Of a DNA stretch of 64,000 nucleotides, positions 23,287-33,992 are shown piece by piece. The DNA comes from Aplectana chamaeleonis (taxonomy: Eukaryota; Nematoda; Chromadorea; Rhabditida; Cosmocercidae), in assembly GCA_029168955.1 (NCBI GenBank), contig JAPDOI010001736.1, positions 62,001-126,000 of the forward strand, written 5' to 3'. The notes beneath the pieces were generated by a model, which worked only from the letters and a program-made list of their open reading frames with translations, was not told the origin of the DNA and ran no database searches. Positions within the stretch are counted from its first letter, which is position 1. Each line of letters opens with the position of its first letter. The position numbers were made by a program, and so were the translations under genes.

Positions 23287-23662
23287 GCGTCAAAAACGGC
23301 CCATAATGCCGCTACACGAGCAGAAATTTGGCCTCGCCCTGTATTTCTCTGCCCTTTAATTGCCGTTTTCCTCCGAAGCAGAGTTGGTGGGTCACTCCCA
23401 CCGTCAGCGACGTTTGTGGGTGGTACAATGTGTACAATAACATACATCGAAGACAGCGGGAATGGCCCCTCATCCCTGTTTTGGAGGAGGGCGGTAAATG
23501 CAAGGAGCGGAGAAACACAAAGGGCCAACTTCTCTCTCGTTTAGCGGCATTGTGGGTCATTTTTGAAGCTTCAATCTGTGTAGACGTTTTCTTCTGAGCC
23601 ATACCCTTTACTTTCCGCAGCTATCTCAACCACGTTTACGAGCGCGTATGCTGCCTTTAATG
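23287..23662. mobile_element. foldback MITE family B, copy 1 (left end truncated)
   Basis: Inverted arms contain CCATAATGCCGCTACACGAG on the left and CTCGTTTAGCGGCATTGTGG on the right, flanking GCGGAAACGG-like and GTTTTGGAGGAGGGC blocks. The right terminus GTTTACGAGCGCGTATGCTG then CCTTTAA resembles the end of family E. It abuts family A copy 1 directly, so the left outer arm is missing. Confidence 0.7.
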
Positions 23663-24356
23663 GTTTTAGTAACACTTGTTGCCTTACGCCTTGCTTTTAA
23701 TGGGAGACTCGACATTAAAAAGTGATTCAATTTATATGTGGCACTTTGCTCTTATAAATGAATGCATTAAAGGTCAACTCTTTGAGACATTTTCAATAAG
23801 ATTACTTGCTTGACAGTCTCCATGGCAGTAGCTCAACTCGTTTGTCAGCACTCGCTTCTTTTCCTTACTCAGTCCGAATGTTTGGTTAAATTTGGTCTAG
23901 TTCAGTCTCCTTCCCGTTATTTGCAAAGCCTAGCATTTGTGAAGCTAACAACAATGTATAATATGTACAATATAGCTGCTAACATAGGGAAAGCCCAGTA
24001 GAGGTTTTTTCCCTGTGGTTTTCCGGACTTTTTTCTAACATGATTGAGCCAATAGGTCGCCCTGAAGATGAAGGTTTTGCAAAAAGTCAGATAGGAAACT
24101 TTGAAGCAAATTATAGTCAGAAGACGCTCTTTTTTGCCGATTTCGATCCATTGTTCCCTATGTTACAAGCGGTATTGTATCCGTGACACTCGTCCCATTC
24201 AGTGCATGCGCCACCTCCGACTGAGAGATTCCTACGCAGTGTCAAGCCAAAAATGCGTTTTATGTGACCTTGTGTCATAAATACTTTTAAAATGGCAGAT
24301 TCTGGAATCTTCAGAGGTTGTTTACAACAGTATAGAGCTCCTTCTTATATTATGCT
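23663..24356. other. unassigned sequence
   Basis: No gene or repeat recognised. Confidence 0.35.
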
Positions 24357-24826
24357 GAAAGGCACAGGACACCCAAATATTATTTTTCAGATTTAATGCT
24401 TATCTTGGAGAGAGCCACTCTCTGATCACATTGATATCTCTTAAATCGTTCAAGACCCTCTACGAACGGAGATATAGCTTCTTGAAAATGCCTGCATTTT
24501 GGGGGCAAAAAAGGCCTGTAATTCTCTTCATTCGCAATCGCTGCAACGCGAGCAAAACAGGATAGGGAGATGGACCGGCAATGGACAAAGGACCAAGACT
24601 TGTTGGAATTCATCCATCCATCAAGTCGCTATCGAGTTCGAAAATCTGTTAGGGGGTCGGGCCTGTGGTGGTGAGCCAAGGGGGTCGGGCCTGTGGTGGT
24701 CACTTATATCTCGCTTATTTGGAGGAATTGAGATCTCGTACTTGGCAGGTGGTATACAGAAGGGGTCTACTACACAAACAAATGAAAATCACAAAATTGA
24801 TATCTGAGGGTGTACTGTGCCTCTAA
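24357..24826 (+). mobile_element. MITE family C, copy 1
   Basis: The ends are AAGGCACAGGACACCC and GGGTGTACTGTGCCTCTAA. Body blocks shared with 46.0-47.4 kb are ATGCTTATCTTGGAGAG, CGAACGGAGATAT, TTCATTCGCAATCGCTGC, GGGTCGGGCCTGTGGTGGT (present twice here as a short tandem) and TCGCTTATTTGG. It is about 470 bp and non-coding. Confidence 0.75.
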
Positions 24827-24910
24827 CTTACTCTTGAACAAGGTTGGGCGGAATAAGACCCATCAGAATTAACATGGGAATGAGATTTCACAATTTCAGG
24901 AAACTCTTTA

Positions 24911-25678
24911 GGGCTCATTTATAGCAGGTCGCTTCGAGTAGTCGCGGCACTGCCAACAGGTACAAAACCCGTCGCGGCAACAGATCTTGCACTGAGTCGC
25001 GACGGGTTGGAACAGTTTGCAGTTTCAGTCACGATCGCCGAGCGACTGGGGTATTTCATAGCTAGCCAAAGCGACCTGCTCGATTTTGTCTTCGACTAGT
25101 TGCGTCGCTTCCATGATGGAAGCGATTCGTCTAGTCGAAGCGACTAGTTCGCAATCTTCCGTCATAACCTTGCGTATGTGGCGGAAAATTGCAGACGTCA
25201 CAGTTCACTCGCAGAAAATACGGCATGTGAAAGGGAAAAAACGTGTATTTATCATACATTTAGGATTATAGAGATGAGAAAGTTCAATAAGGCTACCGAG
25301 AAATCACATTTCATGCAGAGCTTTCGGCTACGTTAGTTGAAGTTTTGTGTTGCTGTACAAGCAAATTGCATCCCGTCGTCTTTTGAAGCCATGTTTTTGT
25401 TGGAAAACTATGCAAGACTAATTTATTTAGAAGATTAAGGCACCGAAGTCACAAAAAATCAGGAGGAATCAGCAAAAACCGAGAAAAAAATTTTTTTTTT
25501 AATTCCTGCGGCGTTGTCCGCAATTTTCCGTGATTTTTACGCAGAACTGCGGCCCCCCGAGCGACTCGAAGTCAGTGAGCGAAGCGATTTGAAATCGCTT
25601 CGCCCAGCGATTTCAAATTGTAACAGTTTTGTTGGTCGCTTCGACTTGAAGTCAAAGCGACCAGCTATGAATGAGCCT
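24911..25678. mobile_element. foldback element family K with TTA duplication
   Basis: TTA lies at 24908-24910 and 25679-25681. Ends are GGGCTCATTTATAGC and GCTATGAATGAGCCT. The arms are rich in CGACTAGT/AGTCGCTTCG motifs that form many small hairpins. A 3-bp TTA duplication fits Harbinger-type insertion. It is 768 bp and non-coding. Confidence 0.65.
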
Positions 25679-25702
25679 TTAGACTGCCGAATGAACTAAT
25701 TA

Positions 25703-26035
25703 GGCCCCGTCATTGTCGGCCGAAAGCGGCCGTCCTAGTCTCACCCGGTCGATAGGTATGAGAAGCACGCAAAACGGGAAGAAATGAAGTGATAAGAATC
25801 ATCCTCGAATTATAAAAATCACCCTATGATGGGATAAAATTTGAGCCCAACTAATAAAAACCGTCTTAAATGATAAAAATCCACCTGGTACGACCAAGGA
25901 CGACATAGAGAAGGTGGAATTTTATCAGTTGTGGATGATTTTCATCACTTCATTTCTACTCGTCCTGCGTGTGTCTCATAGATATCGACCGGTGCGACTA
26001 GACGGCCGGTTTTTCGGCCGACTATGACGGAGGCC
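25703..26035. mobile_element. Harbinger-type MITE family L
   Basis: TTA flanks at 25700-25702 and 26036-26038. Arms of about 105 bp begin GGCCCCGTCATTGTCGGCCG on the left and end CGGCCGACTATGACGGAGGCC-equivalent on the right. Internal matches include GGTCGATA-GTATGAGA and GAAATGAAGTGAT. GGCC-starting ends plus a TWA duplication are the PIF/Harbinger pattern. It starts only about 20 bp after family K ends. Confidence 0.8.
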
Positions 26036-26038
26036 TTA

Positions 26039-26726
26039 TAGAAGTAAAAAATGATGATTTAAGGACATGATAAGCGCATTCCTATTTTGTTTCCTCCTAG
26101 GACGCAAAAGATAAGATCGGCATTGCTTAGTCTTTCGGGCATATCTAGTCAAGAGAATGAACGAGACGCCATCATTTGATTCTGAGCATGCGACGTACGC
26201 CACGTCACCGATTGGTTGAGTTACGATTGCAAGCGACATTACCCCTTAATTCGATTGACTTTAGCGCAGAAGGCCTACAAACGTTAATAGACATGGAACA
26301 CCGGAAAATTTTGAACTAAAAAAACAACTCGTTCGAAACCGATATTTACGAGAGCTCTAAAACGGCTTGTCAGATCAAATACTCGCACGTCTTGAGGAAT
26401 TCATCTACATTAGCACTACAAGGCACTGAATGTATCGAAAATCAACATGAATACGAGCACATAACGCTGAATCAATTCAGATTTCCTGTAACAACCCTGC
26501 CAAACGCGACATCTCAGTTCTCTTTTAAGCAGTGTCCACGATTAAAGTATCTTCGATTTTCAATAGGGCATCAAAAGGACTGCGGTCTAGGAGCGAGCCA
26601 CAATTTTGGCCCTAAACGGGCCGACATTTGACTGAGCACGAGGCCAAATTCACACAATAGCCATCATCGAAGTAAACATGATTGATTCGCCTGATTGTAG
26701 CCTTTTGATAACTTACCCTTCCTCCT
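26039..26726. other. unassigned sequence
   Basis: No gene or repeat recognised. Confidence 0.35.
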
Positions 26727-26729
26727 TAA

Positions 26730-27307
26730 GGCCCCGGTCAGACTTCGTCGAAAAACCTGCTGAGTCCGAATGAGTCCGGGAAGGAAAAACCTGCTGAGTC
26801 CCACTGAGTCCGGTTGCCCCCAGCCCCAACCAACTCCTCTGCGAAACACGCAATTGATAGTGACGATTATTACTTCGGCTGTGAATCGGAACGTGTTTGT
26901 TGGCTGATTTTCTTGTTTTCAACATGTCTGAATCTGATTTCCGTATCAGCAGTACGTGGGGCAGAGCGCAGACGGCGAGAGTCGAGATGCGGCGGGACTC
27001 GGCAGGTCGCAGTCGGCCGAAAAAATGCACCTAAATCACGTGAAAAACACCTATATCGACCGGGTGGGGGTGAGGATGATTTCGGTGGGACTCAGTGGGA
27101 CTCAGTAGGACTCAGTCGGACTCAGTCGGTGCATTGGCCCCGCCCTTGTACGCATGAGAACCATCAGTATCGACCGGGGGGATTGCGGTGGGCATCAGAC
27201 GGTCGCAGTCGGAATCAGTGGGTTGATTTTTTTGCACCCGTCTTCCACGAATTCGATGCGTATCGACCCGGTGGGACTCAGTAGGTCCACCGACTATGAC
27301 GGGGGCC
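26730..27307. mobile_element. Harbinger-type MITE family M with internal GACTCAGT repeats
   Basis: TAA flanks at 26727-26729 and 27308-27310. The left end GGCCCCGGTCAGACTTCGTC and the right end ACCGACTATGACGGGGGCC pair as inverted repeats and match family L in the GGCCCC-GTCA core. Inside, a GGACTCAGT unit recurs in tandem at 27084-27130 and singly at 27270, with inverted TGAGTCC units near 26757-26812. The open frames crossing it are repeat-driven, not genes. Confidence 0.75.
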
Positions 27308-27345
27308 TAAAGGCAGTGGTCGCGATAAAAAAATGTGTTTCAGTT
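27308..27345 (+). repeat. end fragment of MITE family A
   Basis: TAAAGGCAGTGGTCGCGAT follows directly on the right end of family M, then unrelated sequence. Only the terminal part of family A is present. Confidence 0.5.
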
Positions 27346-27560
27346 TCCACTAGGAGTGGGTAGTGGAGGGGCACACTGTAACGTTAACGTCGAAAGAACG
27401 CATGAAAACGAGCCAGGAAAAGCTCCAGAAGAGCCCGAAGTTGCCACATCGCGCGCAAAGCAGTCCCTAAAAGCGCAGCACACGCCCACCGACGTGAACA
27501 AATGAATGCTTGAGGTTGTGGGATGGGCGATGATTTCAAGTCGTTAGCCCCGTTCTTTCC
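27346..27560. other. unassigned sequence
   Basis: No gene recognised. Confidence 0.3.
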
Positions 27561-28045
27561 TTCATTCTCAACTTCTCTCTTTACTCAGGCCAGCTCGCAT
27601 ACATCGGCTGCTAAAGACGGAAGTTACAAGCCTCAGACAACTCGTCCACCATGCTTCCTTAGCCCAATCTTTGAGGGATCATAACTCCGTTCCTAGAAGG
27701 TCTTTTACGAATCCAAAAACACCATTGGAATCAGCATGGGATTGTCTTCAAGATAGGTAGAAAAGCAGAAAAACGATTCTTATCGTGAACACTGCCTTCA
27801 AAGGCACAGTCCGACCTCAGAATCGCTCTTCTGTTTTTCTGCTTATCTTGAAAACGGTCCTACACTGATTCCAATGATGTCTCTGGAATCCTACAAGACC
27901 CCCTAGGAACGAAGTTATGGCCCCTCAAGAAGTTATCTACAAAAGTATGGTGGACGAGTTGTCCAAGGCTTGTAACTTCCTTCATTTGCAGCCGATGTAT
28001 GCCAGCCGACCTGGGCAAAGAGAGAGGTTGAGAATGAAGGGAAGA
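27561..28045. mobile_element. head-to-head pair of family D MITE units
   Basis: Two inverted arms of about 210 bp (27579-27790 and 27803-28020) meet at CACTGCCTTCAAAGGCACAGT (27790-27810). Shared blocks are TGGTGGACGAGTTGTC, GGCTTGTAACTTCC, GCAGCCGATGTATG and GAACG-AGTTATG. The block order matches family C (latch-like TATCTTG, then AACGGAGATATGG, then TGGACGAGTTGTC), so C and D are diverged relatives. Confidence 0.7.
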
Positions 28046-28628
28046 ACGGTGGAAGTGATCGAAAACCATTGCCATGGCCACCTCGATGGATGGCTATTGC
28101 GTAAACTGGGCCTTGTGCACTAGTGCAGTCAGCTTCTAGCCGTATAGGGCCAGAGGCCCCCCCCTCCCCCTCAGAACCGTTCGTTACGTGGTCCTTGCAC
28201 TCAATTCCCGGTGGAAACTCGAAGATAGTCTTTATCGTGAACACAAGCACGCTCATGCCGATCAGTGGACGAAAGTCTACAGTAACCCTATTTTGAAAAA
28301 TTTCCAAGCGTCAGCCTTGATAGGAGCACGTCATACTAGCCAGCAAACACGCTTGCACAATTCCAGCCTCCTCAGCCACTCCCCAGTGGCTTCTCGAAGA
28401 GAGCGGCCTGTAAATGAATGCATACCGCTCCTCTGTCCTTTTATACCCCGCATGTTATGAGCGTATGTTATCGTTCGTTATCATGTTTTGTTCAGGAATG
28501 GTTACGGTAGCCCGACTTCCAAATGATCGGCATGAGCCGTGAACACTGCCTTAAAGTAAGCGGAAACTTGCACACTGTACTTCCTTTCCCGTTGAAGAGA
28601 TCTGAGATTAAGACTTGGCGCGTGTCAC
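28046..28628. other. unassigned sequence with a MITE end
   Basis: Contains a TTTATCGTGAACAC block near 28230 and GTGAACACTGCCTTAAAG near 28541-28557. The latter looks like a family A end. Nothing coding is recognised. Confidence 0.35.
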
Positions 28629-28668
28629 AGTGACTTTGACTTAATCGGTTGGCTTTCGCCTGACGCGG

Positions 28669-30475
28669 TCATTCCGCATCTTCACCGAGGTGTGCCGTCC
28701 TAGTAGTCAGCCGTGTCCATTTTTCACGGTCTTCAGCCACAATTTGAACACATTCCATCCAGCTGTCACTATTCCATTTCCTGCGAAACGAAACATCGCG
28801 CCTGAACTGTCTTTCGATGCCGAGTGACTTTAAATCCTCTTTAACCACATCCGTCCAGAACTTTCGCCTACGCCCAGGTGGCCGTTTCCAGACAGGATTT
28901 GGAAGCATTTTTAAAGCGTGTTGTACGAGACGATCCGGCGTTCTTCTTAGTATATGCCCGCGCAGTCGAAGGCGACTTTCCATTGCTGCTTGAGATGGCG
29001 TTAGGAGATGCTGGCACCTCCCTCGTGTCAAGCGTTGATGTACTGCGTCGATTTCCTTGTAAAGGTCTTCGTTATGGCATACACGCGGCCAGAAATATCC
29101 AAGCAAACGCCTAAAAGCTTCCTCTCCGTGCAATCCAACCTTTCCATCTGCGTTTTCGGTGCTGCCCACGTCTCCGATCCGTACATCATGATAGGGCGAA
29201 TAGGTAGACGCGCAACTTGACTTCCTTCGCGATGGTGGTAGACCACAAACACTTGGTTAGAGAATTAAATGCAGACGTAGCTTTCGCACACCGTTGTCGA
29301 ATATCCGCTGCATAACTGCAATCGTTCTTCAGCAAACAACCCTAATAACAGAAATCGTCCACCAATACGATACGTTGTCCGTCCACACAAACTCCCGTTG
29401 AAGGCCTCTGAGAGACCCACATCTTCTTGTCTGCCTGCATTTATCGGGACGAAGACAAAGTCCATAGGCTGCGGCATACTTCGAAACGAGGTTCACAATC
29501 CTTTGCAGTTTTGCGTTGTTTTCAGCGAATAACACAATGTCGTCGGCGTACTCCAGGTCGACAAGGGAGCGTCCTGATGGTGTTAGGATCACATCCGCAA
29601 CAAACTGTTCTGCAACTCTACGCATGATGTCATCAACGGTTGAAAAGAGAAGGTCCTGCAACGGCTCCTTGCCTTACTCCCGTTTTTACCTCGAAAGCGT
29701 GCGTAAATCCGACAGGTGTACGAACTGCTGCTGTTGTTCTTTTGTTCATGTCCTCGGTTAGCCGAACATACTTTTCCGGGACTCCATCTGCTCGCAGAGC
29801 ATTGAGCAATCGATCACGATGAGGAGAGTCGAACGCGGCTTCAAAGTCCAAAAAAGCAAGCTGTAATGGCTTCGAATACCGCTGCCACGATTCAATTACT
29901 CTTCTCACGACGAACACTTGGTCGATGGTCGATCTTCCAGGTCGAAAACCGGCTTGCTCATCTCTGGTCGTTCCTCCACGATGTTTGATAAGTCGCTCGA
30001 GAATGATACGTTCTAGAACCTTGTACATGACACGAAGTAGAGAGACTCCTCTGTAGTTCTTAGGATCCGTGACGGATAGCTCCTTTTGAAGAGGTACGAT
30101 GATCGCATGTCTCCACGAATCAGGTATTCTTTCGCTCATCCATATGGCACGGATGGCGTTGGTCATTTCACGAATCCCAGACGGAGGAAGAGCTTTAAGC
30201 ATTTCAGCAGTGATGATGTCATCTCCACCTGCCTTTCCATTCTTCATATTCCGGACACAATCCAAAACTTTAGACTCAGTCGGCGGTTCCTCACTGATAT
30301 CGTAATGTGCTCTCTGAACATGCGCGAGCTCTGATACTGATGGCGCTGGACGATTCAGTAGTGAACTGAAGTAATTCTTCCATATTGCCAGCGTCGCATC
30401 ACCAACTGCAACTCCATTTGTAGTGTTTAAGACAGGAGAACATCTCTTCATCTTACCGCTATATTGTCGCAGCAA
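28669..30475 (-). pseudogene. RTE reverse transcriptase, several frameshifts
   Basis: The open block 30475-29633 covers fingers and palm start (NYRGVSLLRVMYKVLERI, DEQAGFRPGRST, FLDFEAAFDSPHRDRL, TGVRQGAVAGP). A 5-nt deletion near 29636 shifts into the next block (29661-29329), which holds the catalytic LEYADDIVLF. Further shifts near 29420, 29220 and 29130 precede the C-terminal block 29169-28669, which ends in the same residues as copy 1. Copy 1 has different indels, so each copy was disabled separately. Confidence 0.85.
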
Positions 30476-30586
30476 CGTGTAGGCATTCTTCGGATTCTTC
30501 TCCTCCCAAGCCTTCTCGAACTCCTTAGCTCTACACGTCCACTCTCGTTCGCGGTCACTTTGGAAGCTGCCGACGCAACTTCCTCC

Positions 30587-31700
30587 TCAGACGCTTCTCC
30601 TCCACGAAGTTTGCTGCAGTTCGAGAGCACATACTCTGTTGTAGGTAGATGTTGTTTCTTCTGAGACGTAGGCGAACTTCTTCTTAGGCTGTACAACCGG
30701 GAGTGCCTCTTTCGAAGCGTCCTGGATGCACTTGACAAAAGAATCCGCGTCGCAAAGTTTCTTCTTAGTCCGTACTCCGATATGAATAGAAACGCGTTGT
30801 CGGAAATTCCTTCTGCACTCTTCATCTCTGAGACTTGTCATGTCAATCCTCTGGAGAGGCTGAGCCCCTCGCTTCCTCTTATGAATCCTCGCAGTGAAGT
30901 TCAACAGAACAGGACGGTGATCCGAATCGAATGCGACATCCCACACAGCTCTAGATCTTCGAATGTCCGATACTGGAATATTCCTCGTCAGGACATAGTC
31001 AAGCTGTAGTTTCAAAGTTGTCATCTTCCGCTTCCGCTGCTCTTCTGGAGATAGCCGGGTTGGTCCCTGCCACGTAAGCTGATGGCGGCGATGATTCCTC
31101 TTGAATGTCGATGCAATAATCAGACCACTGCGTTCACAAAAGTCGACAAGGCGGTAGCCATTGTCCGATGTTTGCTCCACTGGGTAGAACCATTTACCGA
31201 GTACTTCGGATTCCTGATCAAGTCCCATCTTCGCATTTGCGTCAACCCCCACGACAACAGCATGTTGACAAGGTATCCTGGCCAGCAACGTATTGAGTTC
31301 CTCATAAAACGCATCCTTCGAATTGTCTTCGGCGGTTTCAGTGGGCGCATGAGCACTCACTATCCACAGATTGAATCCTCTGTGATCCCGCAGTCGTACG
31401 AATGCATTCCGGCACGACGTTGAGCCAAACTCCTTGACCATACCATTGAAATCCTTACTTACAGCTATTGCACAGCCTCCCACTCTCCTATCGTCAGCGT
31501 TACCGCAGTAGATGGTGTACTCTCCGACGCTGATGACGGGTCTATCCTTGAGGCGGGTTTCCTGCAAAGCAGCAAACGGTGCATGGAAATAGCTCAGAAG
31601 TCTGGATAGCGCAGTTTTTTGGATATCACTCGACAGCGATCGACAGTTCAGGGTGGCAAATTGTGGCTTGTGGCCAAAGACTCCATGACTCCCTAGGTAC
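30587..31700 (-). pseudogene. RTE apurinic-like (EEP) endonuclease domain
   Basis: This domain nicks the target DNA to prime reverse transcription. The frame opens near 31700 with FATLNCRSLSSD and continues through FAALQETRL (catalytic Glu), SAHAPTE, GVDANAKMG (Asp-Asn pair), the ENERGY-like WQGPTRL segment, LDYVLTRN and FDSDHRPVLL (SDH motif). All expected EEP landmarks are intact over about 330 codons. Frame breaks near 30600 (CTCGAACTGC) and an extra C near 30565 separate it from the reverse transcriptase. No convincing start ATG is visible in frame. Confidence 0.85.
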
Positions 31701-31760
31701 GGATCCTAAGGTGTTATGGACCAGAGGCCTTAGTGTGCCGGACGGCGACACCTTTATGCA

Positions 31761-32050
31761 ATGTGCGGGATACTTTCGCGATATAGTTGTGCACGCTATA
31801 TCGCTCGAACGTTCCCTGTGTACACTCAAACGTCTGCTGGGTTCAGTAGAAGCAGGGGCACCAACGAGCAGGTACCAACAGACTTGTATACACACCCCCG
31901 TGTCACAGTAAACCTTACTAAGGAACTTCACACTGCTAACCCCAACATTTTACGAGGGTGGATGTTCTTGGTTGATTTTGGCACGGTCTCTGTGATCTGC
32001 CGATTAATTTTTCTACGGGCTTTCGGGAATGAAGATTTAGGTGGTCAAAG
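31761..32050. other. unassigned sequence, possibly LINE 5' region
   Basis: Flanks the endonuclease side of the LINE. It may be the untranslated 5' part of that element. No motif. Confidence 0.3.
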
Positions 32051-32054
32051 TTAG

Positions 32055-32292
32055 TATTTTCTATAGCTACAGTTGACCGCAATGCTAAAAGGACATGGTG
32101 CGGTTGCGGACTCGCATCAAAACTACGGTAGAATCTGGCACTTTGCCATATTTTGTCATCGATCGGCGCCAACCGTCGTCTCTCTGCTCACGAGAATATC
32201 AGCCGTGGCGCCGATCGATGACGAAATCTGGCAAAGTGCGTAATTCTACCGTAGTTCTAGTGCGAGTCGGCAACCGCACCCTGTCCTTTTCA
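32055..32292. mobile_element. foldback MITE family G, copy 1
   Basis: The left arm (CAGTTGACCGCAATGCTAAA, GGACATGGTGCGGTTGCGGAC, ACTACGGTAGAATCTGGCAC) pairs with the right arm (GCAAAGTGCGTAATTCTACC, GCAACCGCACC, TGTCCTTTT). The centre contains ATCGATCGGCGCCAAC and GTGGCGCCGATCGATGAC. The right terminus is lost at the junction with family H. A fuller copy lies at 45.12 kb. Confidence 0.75.
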
Positions 32293-32610
32293 CATCTCTG
32301 GAATTCGCTGAGTACCACTCTCGCATCAAGACAGGATCACCGGCCGGGTTACGAGAGTGGCATTGAAAAAAGGGGCGGAGTTCTCGCGGCATATCCGGCC
32401 CTGAGTGCCCTATATGCTGCCGATATGGATTCAGGGCTAGCAGCAATATAGCAGCATATTTCGTCGAGTCTCATCTCCTCCATTGCGGCATATGCTGCCT
32501 TTTGAGCGCAGCATATGTTGCTGCAATGGAATTCTTGGCTTTGAACGCAAGACAGCATATGCTGCGTATACCCGCAGCATATGCTGCCGCATTGTTCACA
32601 ATGAATTCTT
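32293..32610. repeat. family H repeat with GCAGCATATGCTGC palindromes, copy 1
   Basis: Starts CTCTGGAATTCGCTGAGTAC and carries about six copies or near-copies of the 14-bp palindrome GCAGCATATGCTGC (near 32415, 32454, 32485, 32512, 32553 and 32574). The unit is shared in opposite orientation with 33.76-33.99 kb. Non-coding. Confidence 0.6.
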
Positions 32611-32621
32611 AGCATCCAGGG

Positions 32622-32875
32622 GCCGGGCGCATCAACGCTCCGGGTTGGAGTAGTGGCAGGGCAGCCGCCGTCTTTGAAAATCTCTGTAGATCACGAAATC
32701 AATCGTGCCCCTGCAGTGTCCTTGGCTTCCCCACTCGCCCCAGCTAGGATGGTGGGCGCCTGGGGAAGCGAAAGACAATGGAGGGGCACGACTGATTTAA
32801 GGATCTACGAAGATCTACAAAGGCGCCGACTGTCCAGCCCTTGCCCAACCCGGTATACAACCGAATTTTACCAAA
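32622..32875. mobile_element. foldback MITE family R, copy 1
   Basis: GCGCATCAACGCTCCGGGTT at the left is mirrored by CCCTTGCCCAACCCGGT at the right. Inside, GTAGATCACGAAATCAATCG and TGCCCCTGC pair with GAGGGGCACGACTGATT and GGATCTAC. A related copy is at 44.64 kb. Non-coding. Confidence 0.6.
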
Positions 32876-33140
32876 ATCACGAAAAAACAGCGAGACTACC
32901 GCACACGCTTTTTTAATCAGGGCCGCGTCAGCGTACAATGCGCTTATAAGTTCGGTATCCGAGACAATGGTGTTCCAAGGTTCAAACGCTTTGCTAAATC
33001 CAAGCTTCTTAACGGTGCAGTTTCCTGAGTTGTCTGGACTAACTTTCCCGGAAAGCTTGTTCTTACTCGCTGAAACTTGTATGCTTTGTTTTGTGATGTA
33101 TTTCATTATTGTTTTTCTTGCTTTCATACGATTGTCTTAA
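32876..33140 (+). pseudogene. C-terminal remnant of a LINE protein
   Basis: The open frame includes ETTAHAFLIRAASAYNALIS followed by MVFQGSNALL, which fits the F..R....YN.L........F...L ending of CR1/Jockey-type LINE proteins. After about 60 residues the frame becomes hydrophobic and probably out of family. No catalytic part is present and the assignment is tentative. Confidence 0.3.
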
Positions 33141-33550
33141 GCATCGTAATAAATAAATCAATCAAACGCACTAAAACGTCTTATTTCAGTGACACAATCG
33201 TCTGAACTGGACTAGCTGTCCGGTTGGATGAACACGTTCGCGGTGGTTGTCACCGGTAAAAATGGGGCTTATCAAAAATAGAAAAATATTTTAGGCAAAA
33301 CAGTCTTAGTTAGGGTCCACAGGAGAGAACGGAGCAACAGAAAGCAGAAAATTGCAAAGGCGGATCCACAAAGATTTCATTGTCACAACAAACAGTTACA
33401 GTGAGAGTAAAAATATGGGGTTAGAGTAAAGTATTTGATGCCCTTCTCGAGCGTTATTCTCAATTTCTTCTTTATTTCAGTTCTACCCGGTGGCCAAACA
33501 AACGATTTAGCGATTAATATCAAAATCGAAGATTATCGCGAACTCTGCCT
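33141..33550. other. unassigned sequence
   Basis: No gene recognised. A CTCTGCCTTAAAGGGG junction near 33541 may be the end of one TTAA MITE and the start of another. Confidence 0.3.
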
Positions 33551-33551
33551 T

Positions 33552-33740
33552 AAAGGGGAGGTTCACTGGGCATTGGACCAAAAAGAAATATGAATTTTCA
33601 ATCTAAAAGATTAAACTTACCTTCACGTGGAGTCCTTGCCGAAGACGAAGGACGGAATCAATAGTAGGATTGGGTCGGGACGCGCAGTCTCATTTTTTCG
33701 CTTAATTTGAATTCAAACGCTGTCTGAACCTCGCCGCCGC
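33552..33740. mobile_element. possible short MITE (family S)
   Basis: GGGGAGGTTCACTGGG at the left is loosely mirrored by CTGAACCTCGCC near 33725-33737. There is one copy only, so this is weak. Confidence 0.3.
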
Positions 33741-33759
33741 TTTCATGCGTGCGTTCGCG

Positions 33760-33992
33760 CTTCAGGAACTTCGCAGGATATGCTGCTTAGTGCGCAGGAT
33801 ATGCTGGCATCTACAGCACCTACGCAGCATATACTGCTTGGTATACTTACTGTATGCGCTACATATCGTCGACCAATCATGACTGAGTGGGCGTACCCGC
33901 AGTATATGCTGCCATGACCCTGCAAATCGGAAAAGAGGCGGAACCTACGTGAGTGGTATTCAGCGAGTTCCAGAGATTGCGGTCAACTGTAA
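33760..33992 (-). repeat. family H repeat with GCAGCATATGCTGC palindromes, copy 2
   Basis: Minus-strand counterpart of 32.29-32.61 kb. It starts (minus) CTCTGGAACTCGCTGAATAC and carries four near-copies of the palindrome (near 33778, 33797, 33824 and 33899). On its start side it abuts TTACAGTTGACCGCAAT, which resembles the end of family G. Confidence 0.6.

Larger units (their letters stand above)
28629..31760 (-). mobile_element. RTE-type LINE, family 1, copy 2, near full length
   Basis: On the minus strand it runs from an endonuclease (from about 31700) through reverse transcriptase to the conserved 3' end GCGAAAGCCAACCGATTAAG (28629-28660). Only one AAGT unit of the tail is left before unrelated flank. 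The 5' limit is uncertain. Sequence up to about 31930 may belong to it. Orientation is opposite to copy 1. Confidence 0.8.

Noticed and set aside
26814..27284. 156-codon plus ORF
   Set aside because: It lies inside family M and is produced by the GACTCAGT repeats.
32400..33925. Regularly recurring palindromes that could be mistaken for a CRISPR array
   Set aside because: Spacing is irregular, units differ, they lie in two inverted blocks of a foldback repeat, and the genome is eukaryotic.
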